Shown: positions 37,919-46,482 of the stretch, in pieces
Numbering within the stretch: the first letter of the stretch is position 1
Layout of the letters: every line of letters begins with the position of its first letter
DNA from: Aquimarina sp. RZ0
GTDB taxonomy: Bacteria > Bacteroidota > Bacteroidia > Flavobacteriales > Flavobacteriaceae
DNA: 64,000 nucleotides
Assembly: GCF_008370685.1 (NCBI RefSeq)
Contig: NZ_VTZU01000025.1
Span: 22,412-86,411, forward strand
Direction: 5' to 3'
Translations under genes and position numbers: made by a program
Notes under the pieces: generated by a model
Databases searched by the model: none
What the model saw: only the letters and a program-made list of their open reading frames with translations
What the model was told of the DNA's origin: nothing

Positions 37919-38485
37919 ATGGAAGAATTAATACAATTAGACAAAGATCTGTTTATATATCTTAATAATCTGGGGACACCTTTTTGGGATGATTTCTGGT
38001 TATTTGTGACTGAAAAAATTAATCAAGCGCCTCTAGTTTTGATTCTATTATATTTTTTTCATAAATATTTTGGAGTTAAAGGGACAGTTATTACAATTAT
38101 TACAATAGCATTATTAATAACAGTATCTGATCAATTATCTAATCTTTTTAAGAACGTGTTATTTATGCGACCAAGACCTTGCCAGTTAGAAGGTGTCGGT
38201 GAATTTACCAGATTTATAGCAGAACGATGTGGGCGTCACGGGTATTTTTCTGCCCACGCATCAACATCTATGGGAGTTGCATTTTTTACTGGATTAGCAT
38301 TGCAGAAAAAATTAAAATATATTTTCCCGTTTATGGTGCTTTGGTCTATTGTATTTAGCTATAGCAGAATTTATATAGGTGTTCACTATCCAGGTGATAT
38401 TATTACAGGGATGATTATTGGTATTTTATTAGGAGTAGGAACCTATAAATTGCATAGCTTTTTGATTGCAAAGTATAACAAGTAA
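37919..38485 (+). CDS. PAP2 family membrane phosphatase
   Basis: 188 residues with several hydrophobic segments. The three PAP2 signature parts are present: KNVLFMRPRPCQ, FSAHASTSMG (PSGH-like, with H in place) and SRIYIGVHYPGD. PAP2 enzymes remove phosphate from lipid phosphates such as undecaprenyl pyrophosphate or phosphatidic acid in the inner membrane; undecaprenyl-phosphate recycling is a common role, but the substrate here is not determined. The gene converges on the expansin gene with only 28 bases between stop codons. Confidence 0.92.
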   Translation: MEELIQLDKDLFIYLNNLGTPFWDDFWLFVTEKINQAPLVLILLYFFHKYFGVKGTVITIITIALLITVSDQLSNLFKNVLFMRPRPCQLEGVGEFTRFIAERCGRHGYFSAHASTSMGVAFFTGLALQKKLKYIFPFMVLWSIVFSYSRIYIGVHYPGDIITGMIIGILLGVGTYKLHSFLIAKYNK

Positions 38486-38513
38486 TTATAGCTATATTTT
38501 AGTTTGAAACTTC

Positions 38514-39431
38514 TTATTGTTTAATCATTTTTACTGTTTTTTTGTTCTCAACTAAAATATAATAAATCCCTTTGGGAAAGGAAGAAACATCTATTCTTTT
38601 AGCAGTACCCTGGCGTAGCGTTTTGCCAGAGTTATTAAAGAGTTTCCAGGGGGTAGTATTTTTTGTAGTAATATTTATAATTCCGGATGTAGGGTTAGGG
38701 AAAAGAGTAGTTGTCAAGGCTTCTGTTAAGGCTTCATTACACTCGGCAGGAGTAGAAAATTGAAGTCCTGTATCAAAATCTTGAGCGAGGTTTAGTTCAA
38801 TATTTTCAAAAATAAGTTCTTCGTTTAATACAGAAGTTATTCTCAAATTCATAGGAGAAGGAATGCCAGAAGTTTCTATAAAAAAGTTGAATAATTCTCT
38901 ATTGATAGCTTTCCAGCTGGTGTCTGGGTTTTGATATTCCATTTTGGCAATTGCATGGTTGATATCTCTAAATTGAATAGCTGTCCAAAACTGACTAGAG
39001 CCTTCTTTAAAATTAATTTTAATAGATGGAGAATTTGTATTTTCTGTACAAGGAACAAATTTCCAGGATATAGGTACTCTACCATCAATTACATCAGCAA
39101 TCATTGCAAAGGCTTCCTGAGTCATATCTACATCTCCAGAAGCACACTCAGGACATCTGTCTACAACTTTTAGGGTGACACTACCTCTGGCTCCAGTAAC
39201 TTCGATGCAAGCTCCACAAGCAGTACTGCCATCATAATCAAAGTTATTCAATGCGCAATGCAAAAAATCCCCGGTGACAACAGGCAGAGAACAATTACCA
39301 AAAGTACCACCGGCTACACCTCCATAGTATGTACCCTCACCAGTATGTATGGTATTATTACATTCTTGAGAAGAAATTTTGAAAAAAGAGATAAATAATA
39401 ATATAAATAAGTAGTAGTTCTTTGATTTCAT
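38514..39431 (-). CDS. Bacterial expansin with T9SS tail
   Basis: 305 residues, minus strand, secreted. Signal peptide about 1-21 (ends ISSQ). Residues about 28-130 form the double-psi beta-barrel of expansins: GEGTYYGGVAGGTFGNC, ACGACIEVTGARGSV, KVVDRCPEC (with the conserved Asp) and DVDMTQEAFAMI. Residues about 135-220 form the CBM63 domain: KEGSSQFWTAIQFRD and AKMEYQNPDTSWKAINRE line up with Bacillus EXLX1 around its surface aromatic residues. A T9SS sorting domain follows at about 235-305 (FPNPTSGI, GIYYILV). Expansins loosen cellulose networks without hydrolysis, which fits a helper role for the nearby cellulases. Six cysteines in the first domain suggest disulphides. It is monocistronic and faces the PAP2 gene. 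Confidence 0.92.
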   Translation of the reverse strand: MKSKNYYLFILLFISFFKISSQECNNTIHTGEGTYYGGVAGGTFGNCSLPVVTGDFLHCALNNFDYDGSTACGACIEVTGARGSVTLKVVDRCPECASGDVDMTQEAFAMIADVIDGRVPISWKFVPCTENTNSPSIKINFKEGSSQFWTAIQFRDINHAIAKMEYQNPDTSWKAINRELFNFFIETSGIPSPMNLRITSVLNEELIFENIELNLAQDFDTGLQFSTPAECNEALTEALTTTLFPNPTSGIINITTKNTTPWKLFNNSGKTLRQGTAKRIDVSSFPKGIYYILVENKKTVKMIKQ

Positions 39432-39616
39432 GATAGATTTTTTAACCCAGTTTAGATTTTTATATAAGATAATTAGTGTTGTCCTAAATATACGTTGGAT
39501 TAAAGAAATTAGTATACACTCTATATAATTTAATAATTTCTTGTAATTTTTAACAGATAATTAGTTGGCATAAAACTTGACTACATCATTATCAAACTTC
39601 AGTAAATCAAAAACAT

Positions 39617-42600
39617 ATGAAAAAAATATATACTTGTATTTTGTCTGTATTACTATCATTTTTAACATATGCTCAGGATATTCCTATATTGAAAGTATCA
39701 GATACACCAGTTGGATTATCTTCATTAGATATAAACGTAGCAGTAATAGGGAATATAGCAACCACCACATATGATATGCTTTTTTATAACCCTTCCAATA
39801 GTATTTTAGAAGGAGAATTATCATTTCCCTTAGGAGAAGGTCATGAGGTCTCTCGTTTTGCTTTAGATGTTAATGGGAAGCTTAGAGAAGCAGTAATTGT
39901 AGAAAAAGAGTTAGGTAGAATTGCTTTTGAAGGCGTGGTAAGAAGAGGTGTTGATCCGGCTTTATTGGAAAAAGGAAGCGGTAATAACTATAAAGCTCGT
40001 ATTTATCCAATTCCGGCAAATGGATATAAAAGAATTGTGTTGGCATATGAGCAAGAGTTGATTTATACAGCTGAATCACACTATTATAATCTACCACTAA
40101 GTTTTAGTAATAAATTAAGTCACTTCTCATTAAATATGGTGGTTTTTGATCAAAAAAGTAAACCAATAATCGAGAAAGGTAACATATCAGGGTTAGAATT
40201 TTCTAATTGGAAACAAAATTATACAACAGCGATAACTAAAAAGAACTACATACCTAATAAGAATGTACTCATCAAAATACCGATATCGTTAGCCACAGAA
40301 AAAATAATTACCTCTGATAATTATTTTTATCTATATAAAACGGTAAAACCAGAAAATAGAAAAAGAGAAAAATCTGATCAGGTCACAATATACTGGGATA
40401 TATCTTTATCTATGAAAAATAGAAATCTACAAAAGGAGTTAGATTTTTTGGACACTTATTTTTTATATGAACAAGATATAGATGTCAATTTTATAACATT
40501 TAGTAATAGTAAATTATCCGAAAAACTTTTTAGCATCAAAAATGGTAACTGGAAATTATTGAAAGAAACGATAGCACTGTTAGTGTATGATGGAGGTACT
40601 TCTTATGCATCAATTTTTAGTGAGAAAAAAACAGCGGATAGTATCTTTTTATTTTCTGATGGTATGATCAGTTTAGATATGGTAAAGATACCAGACTACT
40701 GTCCCGTTTTTATAATAAATAGTACTGCCAGAGCAAATCATCAAACATTAAAAAATAAGGCAGAACAAACGAATGGTGCGTATATTAACTTACAGACAAA
40801 ATCCATTGTGGATGCCATGAATAATATCATGTATGAACCGTTCAGATTTTTAGGGTACACCTCCAAAACTAACCAAGGAGAAATATACCCCAATATGCCA
40901 GTGAGTTTGTCACATGATTTTTCTATATCAGGAAAATATTTTACTGAGGGAGAGATTCTAGAATTAAATTTTGGATATGGAAATGATGTTACGCAATGTA
41001 TATCAGTAAAAATAGATGTTCATCAAGAAAAAAGTGTAGATATAAGAAGAATTTGGGCACAGAAAAAATTAAATTTTTTACAAAAAGATGTAGAGAATCA
41101 TAAAAACCAGATTACAGCTCTTGGAAAAACGTATGGTTTAGTCACGGACTATACCTCTTTAATTGTTCTGGAAGATGTACGAGATTATATCGCCTATCAG
41201 ATACCTCCTCCAGAAGAATTGTTAGAAGAATATAATAGAATTCTGGCATCAAAAGATGATAAGGTAGATGCCAGTATAAGATTTCAGAATACTATAGAAG
41301 AATCTGTTGAAAAAACTATGATCGAGCAAGAGTTTGAAATCGTACAAGAAGAAAAAATAGTAGCAGCACCTATGTTAAGGTCAGTTGAAAATGATCTGGA
41401 AGAAATAATAGAAGTTGAAGAAATACTCGATATAGCAGATGAAGAAGAACTCTTATTTGTACCATTTTCTTTAATAGAACAGGTACCTGTTTTTCCTGGC
41501 TGTGAAGAGAATATAAGTAATGACCAGAAAAAACAATGTTTTTCTGAAAAAGTTGGAAATATGGTCTCAGAAAATTTTAACGCTGATTTAGGCAAAGATC
41601 TCAATATATCAAATGGTATTCAAAGAATATACACCCAATTTACTATTGATAATAAAGGAAGAGTTACGAATATAATGGCTAGAGCTTCTCATAGAAAACT
41701 CGAAGAAGAAGCTATTAGAGTGTTAACACTAATACCTGCATTGACTCCAGGGAAACAAAGAGGAATTGAAGTAGATGTGCAATATTCTTTACCCATTGTT
41801 TTTAACATAAATAGTACAGGAAACTCTTCAATACAGATTGCTTCTAATCTACAGAATACTGCCGTGAAACCTACTCCTTTTAAAAAATATACGGGTGATC
41901 TTACTATCAAAGAAAGAAAGGTAGATCAGCGCTATATAACAGCACTCAGTAAATCAAAAAATAAGGAAGAAGCCTATAAAATATATTTAACACAACGAAA
42001 ACAATATATAAAGATTCCTGCCTATTTTGTAGATGTTTCTAATTTTTTCAGAAAACGATATAAGGAGCATATATATGCTGATAGAATATTATCCAATATT
42101 CCTGAAACAGATTTTGATAATTACGAATTATTAAAAGTATATGGATACCAATTACAAGCAGCACAATATCATAATCAGGCAGTATTTATTTTTGAGCGTG
42201 TATTAGAGTTGAGGTCAGAAGATGTTCAATCCTATAGAGATCTAGCTCTGGCATATGAAAACATAGGAAAATGTCAGGAGGCATTAGACTTATTAAATAG
42301 TATTATAAGTGGTGAAATATATAAAAATTCTAAAAGGCGTGTATTTGTCGGAATCAAAAATATTGCAAAAAATGAAATCAGAACCCTTATTCATAAATAT
42401 AAAAAGGACTTGGATATAAGCAAAATCGATAAGCACCTATTAAAGCCTGTGACATATGATATTAGGGTCACCACAGATTGGAATCACAATGATACTGATA
42501 TTGATTTGCATATTATAGACCCTAATCTCGAAGAATGCTATTATAGCCATAATAGGACAAGCATTGGAGGGCATATATCAGAAGATATGACACAAGGGTT

Positions 42601-42817
42601 TGGCCCTGAGGAGTTCACGCTAAAAGATGCAATAAAAGGGACTTACTATGTGAAGATTAAGTATTATGGAGATCAGTACCAAAAAAATGAAAATCCTACC
42701 TTCATGAAAGTGACCATGTTTAAAAACTATGGAACAAGCAAAGAAATCAAAAACATAAGCGTTATCAGGTTGACCAAAAAGGATAACGAAGAAATGATCG
42801 CTACAATAGAAATATGA
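39617..42817 (+). CDS. VIT/VWA protein with TonB-C-like, TPR and DUF2135 domains
   Basis: 1066 residues, exported. Signal peptide 1-20. VIT domain about 24-155 (LSFPLGEGHEVSRFALDVNGK). VWA domain about 250-400 with a MIDAS-like DISLS at D261. An acidic linker rich in Glu lies about 560-620. Then a TonB C-terminal-like domain about 640-735 (FTIDNKGRVTNIMARASH), TPR-like repeats about 830-910 and a DUF2135 domain about 945-1060 (WNHNDTDIDLHIIDPNLEE). VIT-VWA proteins of Bacteroidota are envelope proteins of unclear job, possibly protein-protein scaffolds. It is alone on its transcript. The function cannot be assigned further. Confidence 0.85.
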   Translation: MKKIYTCILSVLLSFLTYAQDIPILKVSDTPVGLSSLDINVAVIGNIATTTYDMLFYNPSNSILEGELSFPLGEGHEVSRFALDVNGKLREAVIVEKELGRIAFEGVVRRGVDPALLEKGSGNNYKARIYPIPANGYKRIVLAYEQELIYTAESHYYNLPLSFSNKLSHFSLNMVVFDQKSKPIIEKGNISGLEFSNWKQNYTTAITKKNYIPNKNVLIKIPISLATEKIITSDNYFYLYKTVKPENRKREKSDQVTIYWDISLSMKNRNLQKELDFLDTYFLYEQDIDVNFITFSNSKLSEKLFSIKNGNWKLLKETIALLVYDGGTSYASIFSEKKTADSIFLFSDGMISLDMVKIPDYCPVFIINSTARANHQTLKNKAEQTNGAYINLQTKSIVDAMNNIMYEPFRFLGYTSKTNQGEIYPNMPVSLSHDFSISGKYFTEGEILELNFGYGNDVTQCISVKIDVHQEKSVDIRRIWAQKKLNFLQKDVENHKNQITALGKTYGLVTDYTSLIVLEDVRDYIAYQIPPPEELLEEYNRILASKDDKVDASIRFQNTIEESVEKTMIEQEFEIVQEEKIVAAPMLRSVENDLEEIIEVEEILDIADEEELLFVPFSLIEQVPVFPGCEENISNDQKKQCFSEKVGNMVSENFNADLGKDLNISNGIQRIYTQFTIDNKGRVTNIMARASHRKLEEEAIRVLTLIPALTPGKQRGIEVDVQYSLPIVFNINSTGNSSIQIASNLQNTAVKPTPFKKYTGDLTIKERKVDQRYITALSKSKNKEEAYKIYLTQRKQYIKIPAYFVDVSNFFRKRYKEHIYADRILSNIPETDFDNYELLKVYGYQLQAAQYHNQAVFIFERVLELRSEDVQSYRDLALAYENIGKCQEALDLLNSIISGEIYKNSKRRVFVGIKNIAKNEIRTLIHKYKKDLDISKIDKHLLKPVTYDIRVTTDWNHNDTDIDLHIIDPNLEECYYSHNRTSIGGHISEDMTQGFGPEEFTLKDAIKGTYYVKIKYYGDQYQKNENPTFMKVTMFKNYGTSKEIKNISVIRLTKKDNEEMIATIEI

Positions 42818-42974
42818 TTATGTCTTTTACATAAAGAATAGTGTTTTTTTTAACCTTTGCTATAAAATAGTATTTACGGATTCTGTGGTCTCAAATATAA
42901 TGTCCTGAGGTATTGTCTAAAACGAATGTTTACTTATTGTATTAAAATCATACTAAATGGTAAATATTTTAATT

Positions 42975-44262
42975 ATGAAGGTTAAAAATAAATTCCAGAT
43001 TATTAGTTTAATGCTAACACTCTTTTTGTTAGCTATTGGATGTACAAACGATGATGTGTTTATAAATCCTGTAGAAGACATATCAACCTATAGAGGGACC
43101 CAAAGTCCGGGAGATGTATGGCAATGGCAGTTTAATCATACGAATAATAGAATGATTGCTATTTGGGATGTAGGTACTTTTGATGATACTACAGATGATA
43201 TTCGCATAGAAGTTGATTTTCAAATACTTTCTTCTGGATTTCTAAAAGTTAATATAGATCAGGTGACTCCTTCATCTCCTGAAATTCCCGATGATGGAAC
43301 TGCTTTTTTTTATGCACTAGAAGTAGACGAAATGGCACTTATGGTCAAACCCGAAGGAAGTATAAAAGGAGATGTAATAGCATTGGTGGCAGTGGGGGAT
43401 TGCAGTAACACATTAAATTCTTATAATTATATCGTTACTGCTCCCGGAAACCCGAGTTTTGATCCTATTACAGAAGAAGCCTTTGGGAGTATTACTATTA
43501 ATAACGGTGTAATACGATTTACAACTAAAAATTTCGCATATTCATCGTTTCTTTTTCCTTTCTACTTGGTTTAAAAAATAAACCGTAGCTATAGCTATGC
43601 TTGATTTTTTTGCCTTGCATAAAGAAAAAATAATTCAATGAATTTATACGAATTTTTTAATCACAAATCGTATAATTTCTGGAGTAAAACAAAGTTTGGA
43701 TTGTATAGAAGGCTCTTGTTCCACATCAGGAATAATTAATGGCTTTCCAGAAATAAGGTGTATAGATAATGCACAGATTGAAATTGAAGAGGCGGGAACA
43801 ACCATTGCTAAAGGGCAATTTACAAATTCAGGCGTTATGATGATGGATTTTGGATTAGGTGAAGGAGGGATATTTGCTTTAAAAAAAGACACAACGATCT
43901 CGCTCAATGATTTGGAGAATAATGTATGCAATGGTATTGTTTATCAACCACAATCTATAAATGATAAAACACTTCCTGTAAAGATAAGTTTTATAAAAAA
44001 TACTGAAAATTCTATTGAGGGTACTGGTTATTTATATACCAATGTAGAAAATGATGAGATAAATCTTACTGAAAATATAAGTATAGTTCCGGATGCGATA
44101 ACATCAGGGTTAATTACAGGAAGGATTATACATGGGGATACTTCTGAGACACCATTTGTGGCAGCATTTATTGTTAATAATGATAAGCAAATTCTGGTGT
44201 TAAGTAGTACGACAAATGAATCAGGAAACCCGCCTTTTATGTTAGTGCTAACTAAAAAATAG
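42975..44262 (+). pseudogene. Lipoprotein gene split by a 160-bp mobile repeat
   Basis: The first part starts at ATG 42975 (ATG 42957 is an alternative) with a lipoprotein signal ending LLAIGC, lipid cysteine at residue 19. The frame runs through NNGV, enters the element at 43513 and stops at 43574 after about 20 foreign residues. The second part resumes at 43676 as ISGVKQSLDCIEGSC and ends at 44262. Removing the 160-bp element plus one 3-bp TAA joins the two in one frame with no stop, giving about 374 residues. The intact protein would be an outer-membrane lipoprotein of unknown family with conserved Gly/Asp-rich beta segments. The truncated N-terminal product may still be made. Insertion looks recent because both halves are otherwise undamaged. 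Confidence 0.85.
43513..43672 (-). repeat. 160-bp TIR element, family 1, copy 3 (inverted, inside gene)
   Basis: Reverse complement of the copies at 3717 and 56671 with two differences seen by eye. Ends TACGATTT and AAATCGTA. Flanked by TAA at 43510-43512 and TAA at 43673-43675. It interrupts the lipoprotein gene. Confidence 0.92.
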
Positions 44263-44434
44263 AAGAGAAGGCATTTTATTTTAGAAAATTCAAAGGATGA
44301 ATACTCTTACTTGCTATAAGGGAAAAAATCAAATGCGGTTTAATGAAGGAGGTATTAATAGTTCTAAATATTAGTATATTTAGCCAGGTATTAATAAAAG
44401 AGCTATCAAGATCTATTTTACCAAGTGACAATTA

Positions 44435-44589
44435 GAGTATGTTTAAAAACCCTTCTGCCTGCTGGTCATTACTTTGACAACCTTGACTTTACTTCAAATA
44501 AGCAACATATCTCGATATGTCGTCGATTTGAAGTGTCGTCAGAACACCAAACTACTGACAATCAGTTTGCATTGTTTTTAAACATGCTC
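44435..44589 (+). repeat. 155-bp TIR element, family 2, copy B (MITE-like)
   Basis: Begins GAGTATGTTTAAAAA and ends TTTTTAAACATGCTC. Flanked by TTA at 44432-44434 and TTA at 44590-44592. It has the same ends and nearly the same size as the element at 26109. It ends 25 bases before the TIR-domain gene and so may supply or disturb its promoter. It accounts for most of the 350-base gap after the split lipoprotein gene. Confidence 0.82.
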
Positions 44590-44614
44590 TTAGAAAAAAC
44601 AAAAAGTAAATACA

Positions 44615-45559
44615 ATGAACCATAGATTTTTTTTAAGTCATTATAGTGGCGATAAAAATATTGCAGATATAGTTTCCAGAACGCTGAAAAGAATAACACT
44701 TAATCAAATTGTTCCCTGGTTTTCTTCGGATGAATCAGGAACAGGAGGATTAAAACCAGGAAATCTATGGTTCAATGAAATTTTAGATAAAATCCAGAAA
44801 AGCAAAGCAGTTGTTGCAATCCTTACTCCGAATAGTATATCGAGACCTTGGATATATTTTGAGACAGGAATAGGTCAAGCGTTAGAGGATTGCGAAGTTA
44901 TGCCAATTTGTATTGGAATAGATAGAAGCAAAGTTTATCCACCTCTTGGTTTATATCAATGCTACCAATTAAGTGATTATCGCTCATTTAAAGAATTTAT
45001 TTCTAAGCTCTTAGGAAAATTTGATATTCCTTTTGATGAAGATGCATTTAAACCAATTCTAGAAACAGCATTAACGGAGATTTTAGGAATTAAATTAGAA
45101 GAGAAAGAAGATGAAGCAACTCCAAAAGTTGTTGAAATAATTGATGATTTAAGAAATCACATAGATAAAAGATTTTTAGAGATTCTGGAAAAACCAGCTA
45201 TGAATCGTACTCAAAATGATTTGGCAAGTGCAGATGCCAATATTAGAACAAACGAAAATGATGACTATTTAGCTTCCTATACTGTACCAGTAGAAATCAA
45301 TTTAGATGATCATAAATCGAAACACTATATTGAGATAAGATATGACAATACATTTGGAGATATTATCACCAATTTATATTTTATTATCGAAGAGTATGTT
45401 CAGCCCTATAGATATCTCCAATCTTGGATTTTAAGAGAGAAAAAGAGTAGGCGATTACTTGTAATTCGCGAAGTGGGAGATTTAATTCCGGCAAGAATAA
45501 TATTCAAGCCAGAATTTCAATTAGAAATAATAAGTTTACCCCAATCGTATGACCCGTAA
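44615..45559 (+). CDS. TIR-domain protein with unassigned C-terminal domain
   Basis: 314 residues, no signal peptide, cytoplasmic. An N-terminal TIR-like domain spans about 1-150: FFLSHYSGDKNIA, then VVAILTPNSISRPW and IYFETGIGQAL, where E83 matches the position of the catalytic glutamate in NAD-cleaving TIRs. The 150-215 region is a charged linker. The C-terminal domain about 220-314 is beta-rich (YTVPVEINLDD, KHYIEIRYDN) and not recognised; a prokaryotic YEATS-like fold is possible but unproven. Bacterial TIR proteins often act in anti-phage defence by depleting NAD+ or making a signal molecule. No Thoeris, STING or prokaryotic Argonaute partner is next to it. It lies among several small mobile repeats. 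Confidence 0.82.
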   Translation: MNHRFFLSHYSGDKNIADIVSRTLKRITLNQIVPWFSSDESGTGGLKPGNLWFNEILDKIQKSKAVVAILTPNSISRPWIYFETGIGQALEDCEVMPICIGIDRSKVYPPLGLYQCYQLSDYRSFKEFISKLLGKFDIPFDEDAFKPILETALTEILGIKLEEKEDEATPKVVEIIDDLRNHIDKRFLEILEKPAMNRTQNDLASADANIRTNENDDYLASYTVPVEINLDDHKSKHYIEIRYDNTFGDIITNLYFIIEEYVQPYRYLQSWILREKKSRRLLVIREVGDLIPARIIFKPEFQLEIISLPQSYDP

Positions 45560-45741
45560 ATTAGTCGAGATAGAGTAATGGAGGGGTGAAAAATTAAAAC
45601 GTCATGCTGTGTATGAGTTTTGTACATCCATTTGGGAAGTATAAAGCAAATTATAATAATACTGATAAAAAAGAAAAAGTAAGCACTATGTATCTTTCCT
45701 TTAAATTAAGCGTACACGATAAACTTCATAACAAAATAATA

Positions 45742-45993
45742 ATACCAGTTGTTGTTTGAATTTACTAGAAAAAAAATAAGGTTTTTTATCTCGGTGAATA
45801 AGAAAAATCAATCATAGCAGGGCTACGGTTTGTTTTTATTCTGAAGCTGAGGTGAAAAAGAACATTTTACCCGATAATCGAGATTTAAATGCTAAGAGGC
45901 TTGCCTCGAAATCGAAATGATTTTTTCTGATAAATGCCTCGTTGGCTTGCCCCGAGGTAGTTTACTCCAGTAAATTCAAATGGCAACTGGTAT
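45742..45993. repeat. 252-bp inverted-repeat element, family 3
   Basis: Ends ATACCAGTTG and CAACTGGTAT, with a terminal inverted repeat of about 28 imperfect bases including TTTGAATTTACT. Interior: T-rich arm, TAGCAGGGCTA-like centre and A-rich arm ending GAAAAAGAAC, then a second GC-richer segment with GAGGCTTGCC. A 2-bp TA target on each side is possible. It is non-coding. A short relative lies at 48130-48182. Confidence 0.75.
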
Positions 45994-46098
45994 ATGAGCT
46001 GAGAAATAAAATAATTGGCAAGGCTAGATAGGTGAGGTTTCAACTAGATGTATGTATGTGTATGCAGAGGATTGAGTCAAATATTTTATATAAAAAAG

Positions 46099-46245
46099 CA
46101 GGGTTACCCATTTAAGTCTCAAAGTACTGAAAATGAAATATAAATTTAGGATCTATATTTTTACAAATAGACTTTATAACGCAAGTGTAAATAGAGTCCA
46201 ACACAATATCATTAATAAATTAATGCGACGTAACTGGGTAACCCT
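46099..46245. repeat. 147-bp inverted-repeat element with 9-bp target duplication
   Basis: Ends AGGGTTACCCATTTA and TAACTGGGTAACCCT (14 of 15 bases pair). It is flanked by the 9-bp direct repeat ATAAAAAAG at 46090-46098 and 46246-46254. The 9-bp duplication differs from the 3-bp duplications of the other elements, so a different transposase family is implied. No coding capacity. Confidence 0.82.
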
Positions 46246-46482
46246 ATAAAAAAGTATAAATTTATTTTTTAGGGATTTTTCTGTAATAGCTGTTTATATA
46301 TAAATAACGACATCTTAAAACTGAAATATGATGAGTTCAATAAAAATGACTCTGCATAATTTAAACTAGGGATAAAAATTTTAACGACCGTTACATCTGT
46401 TGTTATTATTAAAAATTTTTATGTCATCTGTTAAAAAAGTAAGTGTTATATAAATATCTAAGATCTTAAAAATACCGTAACC

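Larger units (their letters stand above)
45560..46482 (+). other. Repeat-filled intergenic region after TIR gene
   Basis: About 920 bases without a gene. It contains two different inverted-repeat elements (45742-45993 and 46099-46245). The remaining sequence is AT-rich and shows nothing I can name. Confidence 0.6.

Noticed and set aside
42957..44262. Split lipoprotein gene as a sequencing frameshift or two genes
   Set aside because: A 160-bp repeat with TAA target duplications lies exactly at the break and its removal restores the frame.
44425..44625. 66-codon frame before the TIR gene
   Set aside because: It is almost entirely the family 2 repeat.
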